Notes under the pieces: generated by a model | Seen by the model: only the letters and a program-made list of their open reading frames with translations | Database searches by the model: none | Told to the model about the DNA's origin: nothing | Source of the DNA: Druceiella hillmani | Taxonomy: Eukaryota > Arthropoda > Insecta > Lepidoptera > Hepialidae | Direction: 5' to 3' | Assembly: GCA_039881145.1 (NCBI GenBank) | Contig: JAYKKI010000037.1 | Span: forward strand, 18,912,501 to 18,976,500 | DNA length: 64,000 nucleotides | Position numbers and translations under genes: made by a program | Part shown: in pieces, positions 53,215-64,000 of the stretch | Position numbering within the stretch: the stretch's first letter is position 1 | How the letters are laid out: every line of letters begins with the position of its first letter

Positions 53215-53370
53215 TTGTTTAAGTTTCGTAAAGATGATTTACTTCCAGGGTTGGCTAATCTGCGACATCTAAAGTAGATGAAAATAATGATTTCTCATTA
53301 TTTTCATCTACTTTAGATGTCGCAGATTAGCCAACCCTGGAAGTAAATCATCTTTACGAAACTTAAACAA
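53215..53370. repeat. perfect 76-bp-arm palindrome, 4-nt spacer
   Basis: Arms 53215-53290 and 53295-53370 are exact reverse complements over 76 bp, separated by TTTC. The left arm starts TTGTTTAAGTTTCG and ends AAAATAATGA. Pairing stops abruptly outside the arms. No transposase frame and no clear target duplication. Possible origins are replication template switching, a very young foldback element, a hairpin RNA locus, or a library or assembly artefact. Confidence 0.95.
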
Positions 53371-56300
53371 TTTTCTTTCCATATTTTACTTCCAAAATGC
53401 ATTAAATTTTTTAGTAATTTCTATCATCATTTATATGCTCAAGAAACAATAAACTCGATCAGCAAATAAATCAAAACAATCAACAGGCACGCTCAATTAT
53501 TGATATAATTTCTGTAACGCAACTTGCTCAATGTCAAGTATGGTAAATTTCCTAATCAAGATACTTACAGCGTGCTACTTTTGAGAGGTGCACAATTCAT
53601 GGTAGGTAACTATTTACACACTTTGGCAAAAAAAAACTTTCAAATTAAAAAACCTACGCTCAACTGCATTCACATTGAGATGTTTTGCAGTTTACAAATA
53701 TAAGAACAAACCATTAAAATTAACTAAAATAAAACCGTCAGACAGATACATGTGGATGAATATAGCCTTTCTGTCCCTAAGTTTTTGTCAAAAAAATATA
53801 ATATTTCTGCCCCTAAGCCAACTTATTCAATTTGCTTGAGGCGTGTCGTAAAACTGGACTTTTCATGAAACTCATAAAAGTTAATTACTTTAATACAATG
53901 TGTTGCAAACCACCGATTAAAGAATATCCGTTGTATTAAATATTGCTCTAATATTTGAGACTGACATGTAAATGGATAAGCGTGCTCAAAATAATAGAAT
54001 TCGTTATTACGTGTACTACTTCTTCAGTCCTTGAAGCAAGATTTGGTATACCACAACGAGCTTAACTCGATATCGGTGCCAACTGCACATTTTAGCTATG
54101 GTAAAATTAATGTTTTATACAAACCATATAAAAACAAATTTATAATTTGTATAATACAAAAAGTCGTTTGTTTATATTATATAAGAAATACGTATATTTA
54201 AATACGAGAAAAGTCACGCGGTGGGGCAAAACGTATTAACATTGACTTTAAATTCCCTTTTGTTTGAGTGCAAGCAAGAAAAAAGGAATGTATAGGCCTT
54301 TATAAACTTAAATACCTTCATGTAGTTCACCTACATTGCACGAAAAATATATACCATACTCATACGAACGATTGGCAATAAAAATTTATTTTTTCGGAAC
54401 TTCAGAATTTTTTAGCCCGTGGATAGCGGATTCTAAAAATATATAAGGAAATGAAGAAATGCAGAACTAATAAATAAGTCTGTAATAAATAACCTATGAA
54501 TAAATAAGTCTCATAAATAACCTGAGAATCTTTGAGCGAGGATTTACAATTTTAGATGAAAAACTTAGCTTCTCAAATTATTTTAAAACTTACAATTCAT
54601 GCGACCGATTACATACAAGTCTTCGTAAGCCCCCATTTAGCCACACACGCGGAACATCCGGAATGCAGTCGGAAGTGCCGCTAGATGGAAGGTTATGTCA
54701 GGTAGTGAATAATTCAAATGGGTACAGACGTGAAGGCACACTTTGTTGCGAATAGACGGTCACCCACTTTTCATTTCAGAATTGTTAATGCAAATCTCAA
54801 TTCCTTGAAATATTATAATGAGTTAGGCTTACGGTAACCAGAATTTCCTTTTTCACTTTTGAAATTTTGAACAAACGAATTCTTAAAATTATTCTTGTTT
54901 CAATGTCAAGAATGGAATTTGAATAATTGATTATGTAGGTACCTAAGTTAGATATAAAATATTACTCTTTTATAATAAACCGAAAACGAATTTCACGATT
55001 AAAATCTCAATACGCATGTTTGTTTTCAATTCCATATTGCCGTATAAGTTTTATCAAAATTTCTTCATATTCTCTTTGAAAAAAGCCATGAATACAAACG
55101 GAAAATTAGTAATTACACAAATTTTAAACGTCAGTGCGTGCATTTAAATGAAACTAGTTCTATTCGCAACTTTGTTCGTATGTGGATCTTTAGAAAAGTT
55201 TAAAATTAATATTAAATTAAGGCATGTAATACCGTGAAAGTACAGTTTGCAGAGTAAACTTAAATATTGGAAGTCAATTTAACCAAATTTTTTTTCCGTT
55301 GTCTGATTGTGATAGGATACCGGGTACATTTTATAACAAATATTACCCGAAAATATAACCGGATATATTTTATGACAATATATAAAATCGACAATATTTA
55401 CCAGTAAAACTATATAGAAATGCTTTTCACTGTTATTTTTTGAAGCGCGAACAAATATACATCCTTACAAACACACGGTCAAATACTCCAAAAGCAAGGT
55501 TTTCTTTCTGTTATTTTTCTTGGGCCCCCTAAATATTTCTTTCGTAAATATTTTCTACATACAGACACAATTTCACAAGAGATTATCTTAACAAAACACA
55601 AACACGTTTTATAATTTACACAATATTATAGATTGTTTAGTATTTGCAAGCAATTTTCGATGTGTGCACAGCGATTAAACCTAGTAATAAAATCTGTGAT
55701 AAATATCATATAAGCGACAGCTAATACAATACCAATAGTATATATGGAGCAATGAGAAAATTATTCAACCTGTTGACAATTATAATATCAATATATTTCA
55801 CAGTAGTAACAATTTAAGGATGTATTTTTAATTGTTTATTAACAAAAACTTTAGGCCGCTGTTTCATGCTAAAACTTTTGTGTAAAGAATTTGGCTCGTA
55901 AGCGTGAGATGCTCATGGACGTAGACGCGTTGGGCCGTCCCGACCGTCTGTAACGATTCGAAAGTAATAAAAATAGAGCACAAATAACAGGAAAATTTTC
56001 CTTCATCATTATACACTCGTATTACATATAAAACATTTTCAATGTGCGCAAAGAAATTTTCACATATATGATACTCTTGTCCAGTACCATAATAAAGTAT
56101 ATTGTAGATAAGACAAAACAACTGTTCAATTAATTTTTATTATGAAGTCGATATTAAGTTCAATTATTTTCGTTCACTTTAGTCTATGTTGTATGTATTT
56201 ATTACTATATTGAAAATACTATTTACGAAACAGTTTGAATAAAACATGAACGAGAACTAAGGTTTGATTTTGAATAAAATAAAATGTATCGAGTTCGAAT

Positions 56301-56682
56301 AGAATTAGCACTACGGAGGTTCTGTACAGCAAATAATCGGTTTAAAAAATATTGAAGTGTGTTATTTACGTACTTATGCTTATACACTATAGAGAATTAT
56401 AGACATAATTTACAGATATTTTACATTGATTTTAAATTTAATACAAATGTTTTCTAAATGCTAAGATATTAAATTTTCTCTTTAGGGATATTTGCTTTTA
56501 TATGTTTTGTATAATTTGTGCAATAAATCTATTTACTCAAAGTTGCGTCGAGCAATAGCAAATTATATCTCGTTTTATGAGCGACATCAGATTTAACATG
56601 AATGTTTTTACTACAAACTATATTAAAAATATTCCTTTGCAAATAACCATAGGAACTTCATACGATCGATAGTATTGTCATT
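53371..56682. other. A+T-rich DNA, no gene recognised
   Basis: A slightly G+C-richer patch at 54630-54760 has stops in all frames I translated. The minus-strand frame at 55864-56121 shows no domain. Confidence 0.45.
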
Positions 56683-56689
56683 GTATATA

Positions 56690-56750
<61 letters not shown>
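56683..56750. repeat. (AT)n microsatellite
   Basis: AT tract with one ATGT interruption. Confidence 0.95.
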
Positions 56751-58708
56751 TTATATTACTTATCTCGTCTTTAGATAATCTTTTATTCTCCAATGTTTTA
56801 GAGATAACAAGGCCCAATCTAACTTAAAACAACGTATGATCATAAGTAGTGTATAACTTAATGAATACCAAATCTCTATTCTAAACATGCTCATCGACAG
56901 TCTTTACATATATATATCGCAGTACAAATTTTTATATTTTTATGGTCGTTTGGATCAAATATTAATTTTCTTTTTCAAATAAACGTAACTTTTCAACCAA
57001 TCTGTTTTTAATTTTAAAGAGGCAACATGTGCATACTGGCCACAAAAAAGAAATAGATGCAAACTGTCTTAAGTAAGTCAATCCTTATTGTTAATAATAT
57101 GTTCCATATAACAAAAATAGGCATTGATAAAAGTTCCATATACGGATAAAATATGAAACTTTTACCAAAATATAGCAAAATTGTTGATATAGAAATTGCA
57201 CATTAATACTCATACGTTACGTACCGCTTTTGTCTTAATTTGGTAAAGAAAGATAAATGTGATTAATTTTGAGTTAAATTTCGACTGTACAAATCGCGTA
57301 AACAATATTATTCTTGAATTATTTTGTATGTGAATTACATTTTATAAAATAAATAATTACGGAAATGGCGTTATAGCGAAATGGCGGATAACTTAGTGGT
57401 GTGATAGAATGCGTATTTCATTGAAATTTAATATTTCGTAAACGGAGCTTAAAAATTAATGTTCCATGGTAATTTAACACTAACACTGCTTTAAATGTAT
57501 AGAGGGGCACGTGAAATATATTTTTTCATATTTTAATGGAAATCTGAAGGACATACAAACAATATACTTGGAAGTTTGAGGTTGAAAGAACGGACAAATG
57601 GATAGAAATGGCAGTTTCCTATTTAACTACGTATATCTGAAAGAATGTACCGCAATACTATAAAGAGCTCAGTCGACCTACGGAGCAAATGAAAGGTTTC
57701 TCGGTTATCGTACTTCGTAACTTGCGCCAAGAGCATAGTATCAGCGAGTGTTATTGTTCCAACAACCACGTTTATGCTATATTAAGTCGATTCTTAACCT
57801 CCACAAGAATGAGCATATCTGCAACTTCGCGTTATTGTTTTAAGTTAGAATATGTTTGTTATCTCTGATGAACTTGTTATGTAGGAGAACAGCGTTACAC
57901 ATATGTTCATAACAAAATTTTATTCTACGTGGGAGTACTTATTTACACTAAAATTTCGAAACATATTTTGCACTCGTGAAATGGAATAAGTGTGGTCTGT
58001 TAATGTTAAGAAATCGTCCACAAGATTAAAGTATATCCTTAATAAAATTATAAAGTGCTTTGTTTATGATGTTCGAAAAGTATAATTTTAATACTTGTTT
58101 TCTGTCGGTAATCAAGTGAATTAATTTAATTCATACTTAGCACATTCGCAGAGTAACTCTATTTAACATGAGAAACAATGGATTCCTTTTTCGTTTCCGT
58201 TTAATATCATTCTTTTTTCTATGAATATTGTTGGAATTTGGAATAATTCCTCTTTTTTAACCAGAAACTTGAAGCATACCATTATTATCTTAACATTTCT
58301 ATTTAAATGATTTCGTCTTTTTATCGACTGATTTGTGGATTGTTAATTTGCAATAACGTTTATTATTACATTAAATCTTTTTCGTTTTAGAAAATGAAAT
58401 TATTAATCCTAGTGAATCACTAAGTAGAATAATGAAGGTAGAATAATGATTCCATCAGCATTCTGCTAAGGCGTTTCTTTATGAACGACATCGATTTTAA
58501 ATCAAGAGCATAATATTTGCGTGTAAAAATATACAAGCATAATAAAATTTTATGTATTATGAAGCTTAGTTTATGACGGGAATCTAAATAAGGTAATTTT
58601 TCAGTTTAATTTGACATGTATTTTTAAATACTAATGTTAAGTTTCAGAAATAATGAAAAGTAAAATGTTTATTATGTATTCATTCCCTTTGCATTATTTG
58701 CGCCAGTA
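56751..58708. other. A+T-rich DNA, no gene recognised
   Basis: A patch with moderate G+C at 57660-57780 has no credible reading frame. Confidence 0.5.
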
Positions 58709-58738
58709 TATATATGTATATATTATAATATATACATA

Positions 58739-58788
<50 letters not shown>
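58709..58788. repeat. (AT)n microsatellite
   Basis: AT tract with ATGT, TATTATAATATATAC and TTTAT interruptions on the left and a pure right part. Confidence 0.93.
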
Positions 58789-58790
<2 letters not shown>

Positions 58791-59177
58791 CCGTATCCGG
58801 GAATAGGTATCAGAAAAAGAAAGACGTTATTCGTTGTTAAAAAAAGTTGATTGTCATTAAAATAAAATTCAATAAAGTCATCTTTTTAATTGAAAAAATA
58901 TTCATAATTATTTGTCAACTTTTTATACACACGATACTTGCGCACATTATTCAGCGCCGCTTAAGGGAATAACCAGCAAAAAACAACGAAGACATCTAGC
59001 TGCCCGGGTAAGCACCGCGCTCCAAGTGAGTATTGGATGTGTTAAAAAGAGTTAAGTGTAATTTTTTTGCACACAATTAGGAAAAGAGCAGGTTTTACGT
59101 TTTATTTCTACTAAAATTTATACCTTTGTAACCAACGAACAGCGCCTATCTTTATACAACATTTATTCTGGACACCG
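58789..59177. other. no gene recognised
   Basis: A small G+C-richer segment (GCTGCCCGGGTAAGCACCGC, near 58999) has no coding frame. Confidence 0.45.
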
Positions 59178-59179
59178 TG

Positions 59180-59232
<53 letters not shown>
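59178..59232. repeat. compound (AT)n(GT)n microsatellite
   Basis: AT repeats pass into an uninterrupted GT run of about 14 units. Confidence 0.95.
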
Positions 59233-59235
<3 letters not shown>

Positions 59236-60016
59236 GTGCAAATATTTTTATATATATTTCAATGCAACACAATATATAATAAGTTATTAACTAATATTCA
59301 TTACGAAAAGAAATTTAGACATATTTCAATTTAATTAGACATATTGAATGTCAAAAAATGTATTTTTTTAATGTATATGTTTTCACTTGGCTCTCAATTT
59401 GAGTTAAAGTTTCGTAAATAATTATTATTTGTGTTAATGCATAATTATGCAAGACCACGCTTTTATCCAGCCTCGCGTTTATAGGAGGACCATTCTCCAT
59501 GTCTACATATTAATATTTACAATTTAATACCATTTTTTTAAATTTTTTTACAATTACCTTTTAAATAAACGAATCTCTCTATCTCCCTTTTATTAGCATT
59601 AAGATCATTTACTAAACACTTGGTAAAATAGTCGACGTTGGAAATAAATATACGCGCAAAGTATAAATGCAATATATTGCATCATTCCATTAAACATCTG
59701 CAAAAAAACATTTTGTAGATTGTTTGTAATTATCAGCAAATGTTTCTCGTTTTAAAAACAAATATAACACCGATATAAAACGTGACTGACATTAGACTTG
59801 AACGTTTCGGTTATTGCTACTTGGTATTAAAAACGTTCATTTCGTTTTGAACTGACAGGAGCCTACCAGATAGCAAATGTTTAATGCTTTGAAGCTGCTT
59901 TGTAGTATGATGCGATAATATATGTATATTTTTTTACATTATACGCTAATATTAAATTATATCATTTCTTGAAAATTAATATATTTAATCACAGAAAGTT
60001 ACCTGTTTTTAACATT
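59233..60016. other. A+T-rich DNA, no gene recognised
   Basis: Nothing recognised. Confidence 0.5.
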
Positions 60017-60038
60017 ATATATACACACACACACACAC

Positions 60039-60121
<83 letters not shown>
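60017..60121. repeat. compound (AC)n(AT)n microsatellite
   Basis: ACACACACACACAC followed by an AT tract with two ATGT interruptions. Confidence 0.93.
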
Positions 60122-60122
<1 letters not shown>

Positions 60123-60310
60123 CGGAAATCAAGGTATTCGTGCAATATTTTTGTTAATAACGAAAACAGGATCGTTTATTTTGATCGAAATAATAAAAAC
60201 GTGCTAATAACTTGTTGAATGAGTATAATAAATTAATCAAACCCTTAATATTCTGTAGGGGTAAGTTACAATTGCATCATTGGTTAAGGAATAATTGCCG
60301 CTATCTCGAA

Positions 60311-60351
60311 TCAAGGTCCGCGTGGGTGAAACCTGGGGCAGAAGCTAGTTA
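60311..60351 (+). mobile_element. possible degenerate Helitron-like 3' end
   Basis: AAGGTCCGCGTGGGTGAAAC, then CTGGGGCAGAAGCTAG followed by TT, resembles from memory the GC-rich 3' hairpin and terminal CTAG (CTRR-T rule) of insect Helitron-like elements. The hairpin here pairs poorly, and no 5' TC end, replicase or helicase is seen. It could equally be a SINE or other element tail. Confidence 0.3.
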
Positions 60352-60402
60352 AATTTCTATTTTAATATTTTCGGTATAATAAAGTAACCCTAATACAGAT
60401 AG

Positions 60403-60678
60403 AGACAAATAAAAGAAGCTTCACCTACATTTGAACGCCTAAGTGACTAATTTAAAACTGACGATCTTCATATAGTTGTTCCTCAAGTGGTACTGTCTCC
60501 GATTAATAAAAATTCGTCAAATGTAAATTTCTATGTTGACGTCCTGCCTTCGGCTCCACCAGGCGGTTTTAATAGTGAACCAGGGAAACTTAAATCCAAG
60601 AACAAAAATAGTTTAAATCTCTTTTCCCAATTCGAAGGGTTTGAAGACAAAAAAACGCCTAAATTTCCCTCTGAATAG
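60403..60678 (+). other. possible decayed or terminal coding exon, unknown product
   Basis: I do not recognise this protein. One frame runs from 60403 to the TAG at 60676 with a single internal TAA at 60448. The upstream part reads EASPTFERLSD. The downstream part includes KTDDLHIVVPQVVLSPINKN, then VDVLPSAPPGGFNSEPGK, then LFSQFEGFEDKKTPKF. Composition is Pro, Ser and Asn-rich and suggests a disordered protein segment rather than random A+T-rich translation. A possible acceptor (AATACAG or CAGATAG) precedes it. The terminal TAG is followed by GTAATG, a donor-like sequence. There is no ATG start. It could be the last exon of a gene outside the window, a pseudogene, or chance. Confidence 0.3.
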
Positions 60679-63265
60679 GTAATGATGGTTTATTTGCACT
60701 AGAAACAGGACACAACTATACAACAAGATAAGAAAATCAAATAGAAATATACCGGCACATAATGTTTGTATAGAAAGGAAATAAAAGTACCCCGTATTTA
60801 AAGTCTAAACTTGGTGAATATTGAAATGCATGGTATAGTCTGAATGGGCTCACAAGTCTTACGTAGATTTTCCCGAATCGGTAAAATAATTTAGTTGCGA
60901 GTTTATTGCTCCATTTTCATATTATTTTCTGCGCATATTCCATGTTATTTATTAAATATAAATTGGAATTAATCGATATCATTTATTTAAAAATATATTT
61001 AAAAAGCCAAAAGTAAAAAAAGGGTTTTAAATTTGGTAAAAAACAAATATTATTAATATTGAGAACCACATTTTATATTCAGTGTACTGCCTCTACCTTC
61101 TCTCCGATTCACTTCCAAATTACACCGTACTATAAAGTAAATATGTACATATACAGACTAAATGCGTGTAACGTGAAGCTCAGAATTGCACGGCGGTACT
61201 ATTAACCAAACGCGGTACTTCTCGATTATAAACCACATCCTTTGCTACGACAATGCAGCATAAACACAAACATGCAGTTACACTATGCTAAGAAATGAGT
61301 TTTTTCCTAAGAGACAAGTTTTTTTTTAAGAAATGAACCAGTTTCATTTTCCGCGTAAAGGTAAAAAACAGTATTAAACTATCAAATGGAAAGAACTGTG
61401 GGGTGTAATGCTTTCTTTCTATATTACTCGAAAAGATTGTTAATTTGCATAAATTACACACGTAAACAATTACGTGTACCCTCTGTGCGTATTGTTTGTA
61501 GTTAGTCAATTCGAAGGCAGATAAAATAATGTTAATATGATTAGTCCTTAGCGTACATCATTAATCAACGAATGAAATGATTTTACTATTTATATAGAAC
61601 AGTAACAATATTTTTCTAATTGGAACTTACTTTTATCTGGTATATTCTTTAAACCAATATCGATACAAAATATTTTGTTTCACATAGGTATATCACATTT
61701 TACATATTCTATTAGGTTTTCATTTATTAAGGTATTAGTTATATAGAGTACGATACTCGAGAGTATGTATTTAATAAAAAAATAATTAAATAAAGCTTGT
61801 ATTTATAACGTATTATTACCATATATTTTTTTAAACTCATTCATTTGGGATCCTTAATTATCCTTTTGCCTAGAAGTTTTCTCCTAATAATAATTTGTAT
61901 CACTGCATATCAGAGACCACCGCCAAAAATGAAATAAACTAATTTCAAAAAAGAGTTATGAATATTAATTCATGTAAGTATTGTATTTACCACAATCCTC
62001 TTTCAACGAAGATCGATTTTTTCATTCCTTGTAAAATATTTGAATTTTATGATTGAAAAGTCAGCTGGTAGCCTCTAATTAAAAATTGTAAATTTTCTAG
62101 AAAAAATCTTTCTCTAATCGCATCCGATATTTTATTAAAATTCTAAAATATTGAAAACTAATAAAAATGCCATAAAATGTATTTTATAAAATAAATAATA
62201 AATATGAATTAAAAGTATACCGAATAAAAATACATTTTATAAATTATAAACCACATGAAAGATGTTGGATAAATATTTTTTTAGGAAATAATTTTTATAG
62301 GATTCAAATGAACGACAAACCTGAATTGAAATTGCATAAATAAAATATATTGTAGGAAATATTTTCCTTCGTTTAACCTAAAAGCTAAAACACAATTAAA
62401 AAAACGAATTTATCACTTTTATGAAATATAAATACTAAAGACAAAGAAAGTCTCTGGATTTTGAAAAAGATTAAATGAATTTCAATTTTCCAATTATATT
62501 ACATACTATATTATGTAATTGTGTATGGTTCGAAAAACTTTATTTATTTGAATAGAATACTGTTTGGATAAAAATTAATAGCAACAAAAAAATTGTCATT
62601 TAAAAATTTGAAAATAAATTAATGTATATTTGTATACTAAAATACAAAAACAGAATATTGCAATGTGAAAAAGTAAACGATGGCCGAATAGGGAAGTATT
62701 TACAAACACTTATTCGATGCGTAGTAATTTTTACTTCAAAGTTATATGTATAAAATTAAAAATCTTTTGCCACACCATTATTTAAAGGTATCTACCGATC
62801 ATTGCATGAGTTGATAAAATAATATTGCCAAAACTATTTTCTATTTCGTTCTTGGGTTAAAACTCATTATTTATATTATATCATTATTTCTTTAAAATAA
62901 TGTTACCGCGTAAGATTATTCCATACGCTTTTTACATAAATAAGAAATCTTAATATCTAATGAAATAAGTAGGTCCCACGAACTTAACGTTGGTTCTTAT
63001 TTACTAACATTTAAATCTTTTTTCGTTTATATCGATGTTTATAAACAACGTTATGGAATGAACAACGTGTTAAAAATATTTTCATATAATAATATAACAA
63101 AGGTTAGATATTTCACATCTGCCCGGCGTTCCATGAGGGCTAACATTTTTTTAAATTCACCTTTCTTAATTAATTTTACTTTTTTTTCAAATAATTCTTT
63201 GTTACATATTCACCGTGAATATTAACATCAATAATTCCATTCTACATGCCCTTAAGGATATACAC
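60679..63265. other. A+T-rich DNA, no gene recognised
   Basis: The frame at 61288-61509 (minus) has no domain. An inverted pair, ATAAAATGTATTTT near 62172 and AAAATACATTTTAT near 62227, is separated by about 40 bp. Nothing else was identified. Confidence 0.5.
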
Positions 63266-63335
63266 AACTAAATGATACTACGTGATCTAGTATTGTTCCT
63301 TTTTTATTTACAACTAAATGAAACTCCATGTTATA
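63266..63335 (-). mobile_element. Penelope-like repeat tails, two tandem, minus strand
   Basis: ACAACTAAATGATACTACGT and ACAACTAAATGAAACTCCAT lie about 45 bp apart. Both match the reverse complement of the family tail ACGTAGTTTCATTTAATTGT with substitutions. The ribozyme-like part is absent. Confidence 0.5.
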
Positions 63336-63731
63336 GGATATATTTTGCACTTCTAATGATTACAAAGGAATTTGGAATATACATCAGATCAGTAAAATAT
63401 TTACTTTGCAAGAGAATTAATAGACAATTTGTCAAATGATTGCATTACAAATGAACCAATGTTTTGATGGCAACTTACCAGACAATTACTCATTATAAAT
63501 TATTTAAACTGATTAAAAATACAACTCCTTAATAAAATAAATTTCGCCATTAAGTTTCAACTAAATGTTTATTTGTACGAGATTATGGAAAACTTTACTC
63601 GCGAACTGTAACATGGAAACAATCAAGTGAACATAACAAAAAAGCATTGTCGTTAGTACACTCTGCTATCGATATTTAAATATGAAATCTTTTTAGGCAT
63701 TTGAAGCAAGAAAATATGATTAAATAGGTTT
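63336..63731. other. A+T-rich DNA, no gene recognised
   Basis: Nothing recognised. Confidence 0.5.
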
Positions 63732-63783
63732 TGTCTTATCTAATATTGATAATTTTTACAAACTATTAATATTAGATAAGACA
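63732..63783. repeat. perfect 16-bp inverted repeat, 20-nt loop
   Basis: TGTCTTATCTAATATT (63732-63747) and its exact reverse complement (63768-63783). Confidence 0.88.
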
Positions 63784-64000
63784 GAACTTACTCATATACA
63801 AGTTAAGTCAAAGTATTTCATAATTATTAGTATCTTAATTTTAAAATTAAAAAAATGTCATAGAAAAATATAAGGGGACTTTAATCTTACTAAAATGACA
63901 TGGTCTCTAAGGCATAATTTTACGTTACTACGATACTAACTGTGCTAACATAATGATTACTTTATTTACTTTATTTTACAGTTTCATACAACTTAGTCGT

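Overview
The window is a gene-poor, strongly A+T-rich stretch of an arthropod, most probably insect, nuclear genome. No base count could be run, but A+T is clearly above two thirds by eye. The insect call rests on inference: a Copia-type LTR retrotransposon with the half-tRNA primer site known from Drosophila copia, Jockey-type LINE reverse transcriptase remnants, a Penelope-like repeat family, degenerate copies of repeats that I remember as common in insect introns and intergenic DNA, and many long (AT)n microsatellites. I could not identify a complete host gene. Nearly all open frames are chance frames, microsatellite translations (Tyr-Ile runs) or transposon remnants.

Layout. 1-15 kb: unannotated A+T-rich DNA with an approximately 233-bp tandem duplication (5.2-5.75 kb) and several (AT)n tracts. 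15.3-16.1 kb: about five diverged units of a 135-150-bp tandem repeat. 16.47-20.80 kb: a Copia element complete from LTR to LTR, inserted in an (AT)n tract. Its 123-bp LTRs differ at one base, yet its single gag-pol frame is broken by four stops, an integrase deletion and a frameshift. 22.4-22.7 kb: a CpG-rich islet, followed by a Penelope-like repeat. 23.4-23.6 kb: a possible solo LTR. 24.0-27.3 kb: an older, LTR-less Copia on the minus strand. 27.5-27.9 kb (+) and 30.0-31.07 kb (-): LINE RT fragments, the second split by a 358-bp hAT-like MITE. 31.1-31.4 kb: tandem and inverted Penelope-like repeats.

32-64 kb: mostly unannotated. It holds two possible decayed exons (32.94-33.22 kb minus, 60.40-60.68 kb plus), degenerate dispersed repeats, a miRNA-like hairpin (44.2 kb), a perfect 76-bp-arm palindrome (53.2 kb), further Penelope-like copies (52.2 and 63.3 kb) and a possible Helitron-like end (60.3 kb).

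The most interesting signal is the dispersed repeat at 22.7, 31.1-31.4, 52.2 and 63.3 kb. Its majority consensus contains every core element of a minimal type I hammerhead ribozyme, while each copy in this window carries a core or stem defect. Together with the tandem and head-to-head arrangement this points to a Penelope-like retroelement or a non-autonomous derivative.
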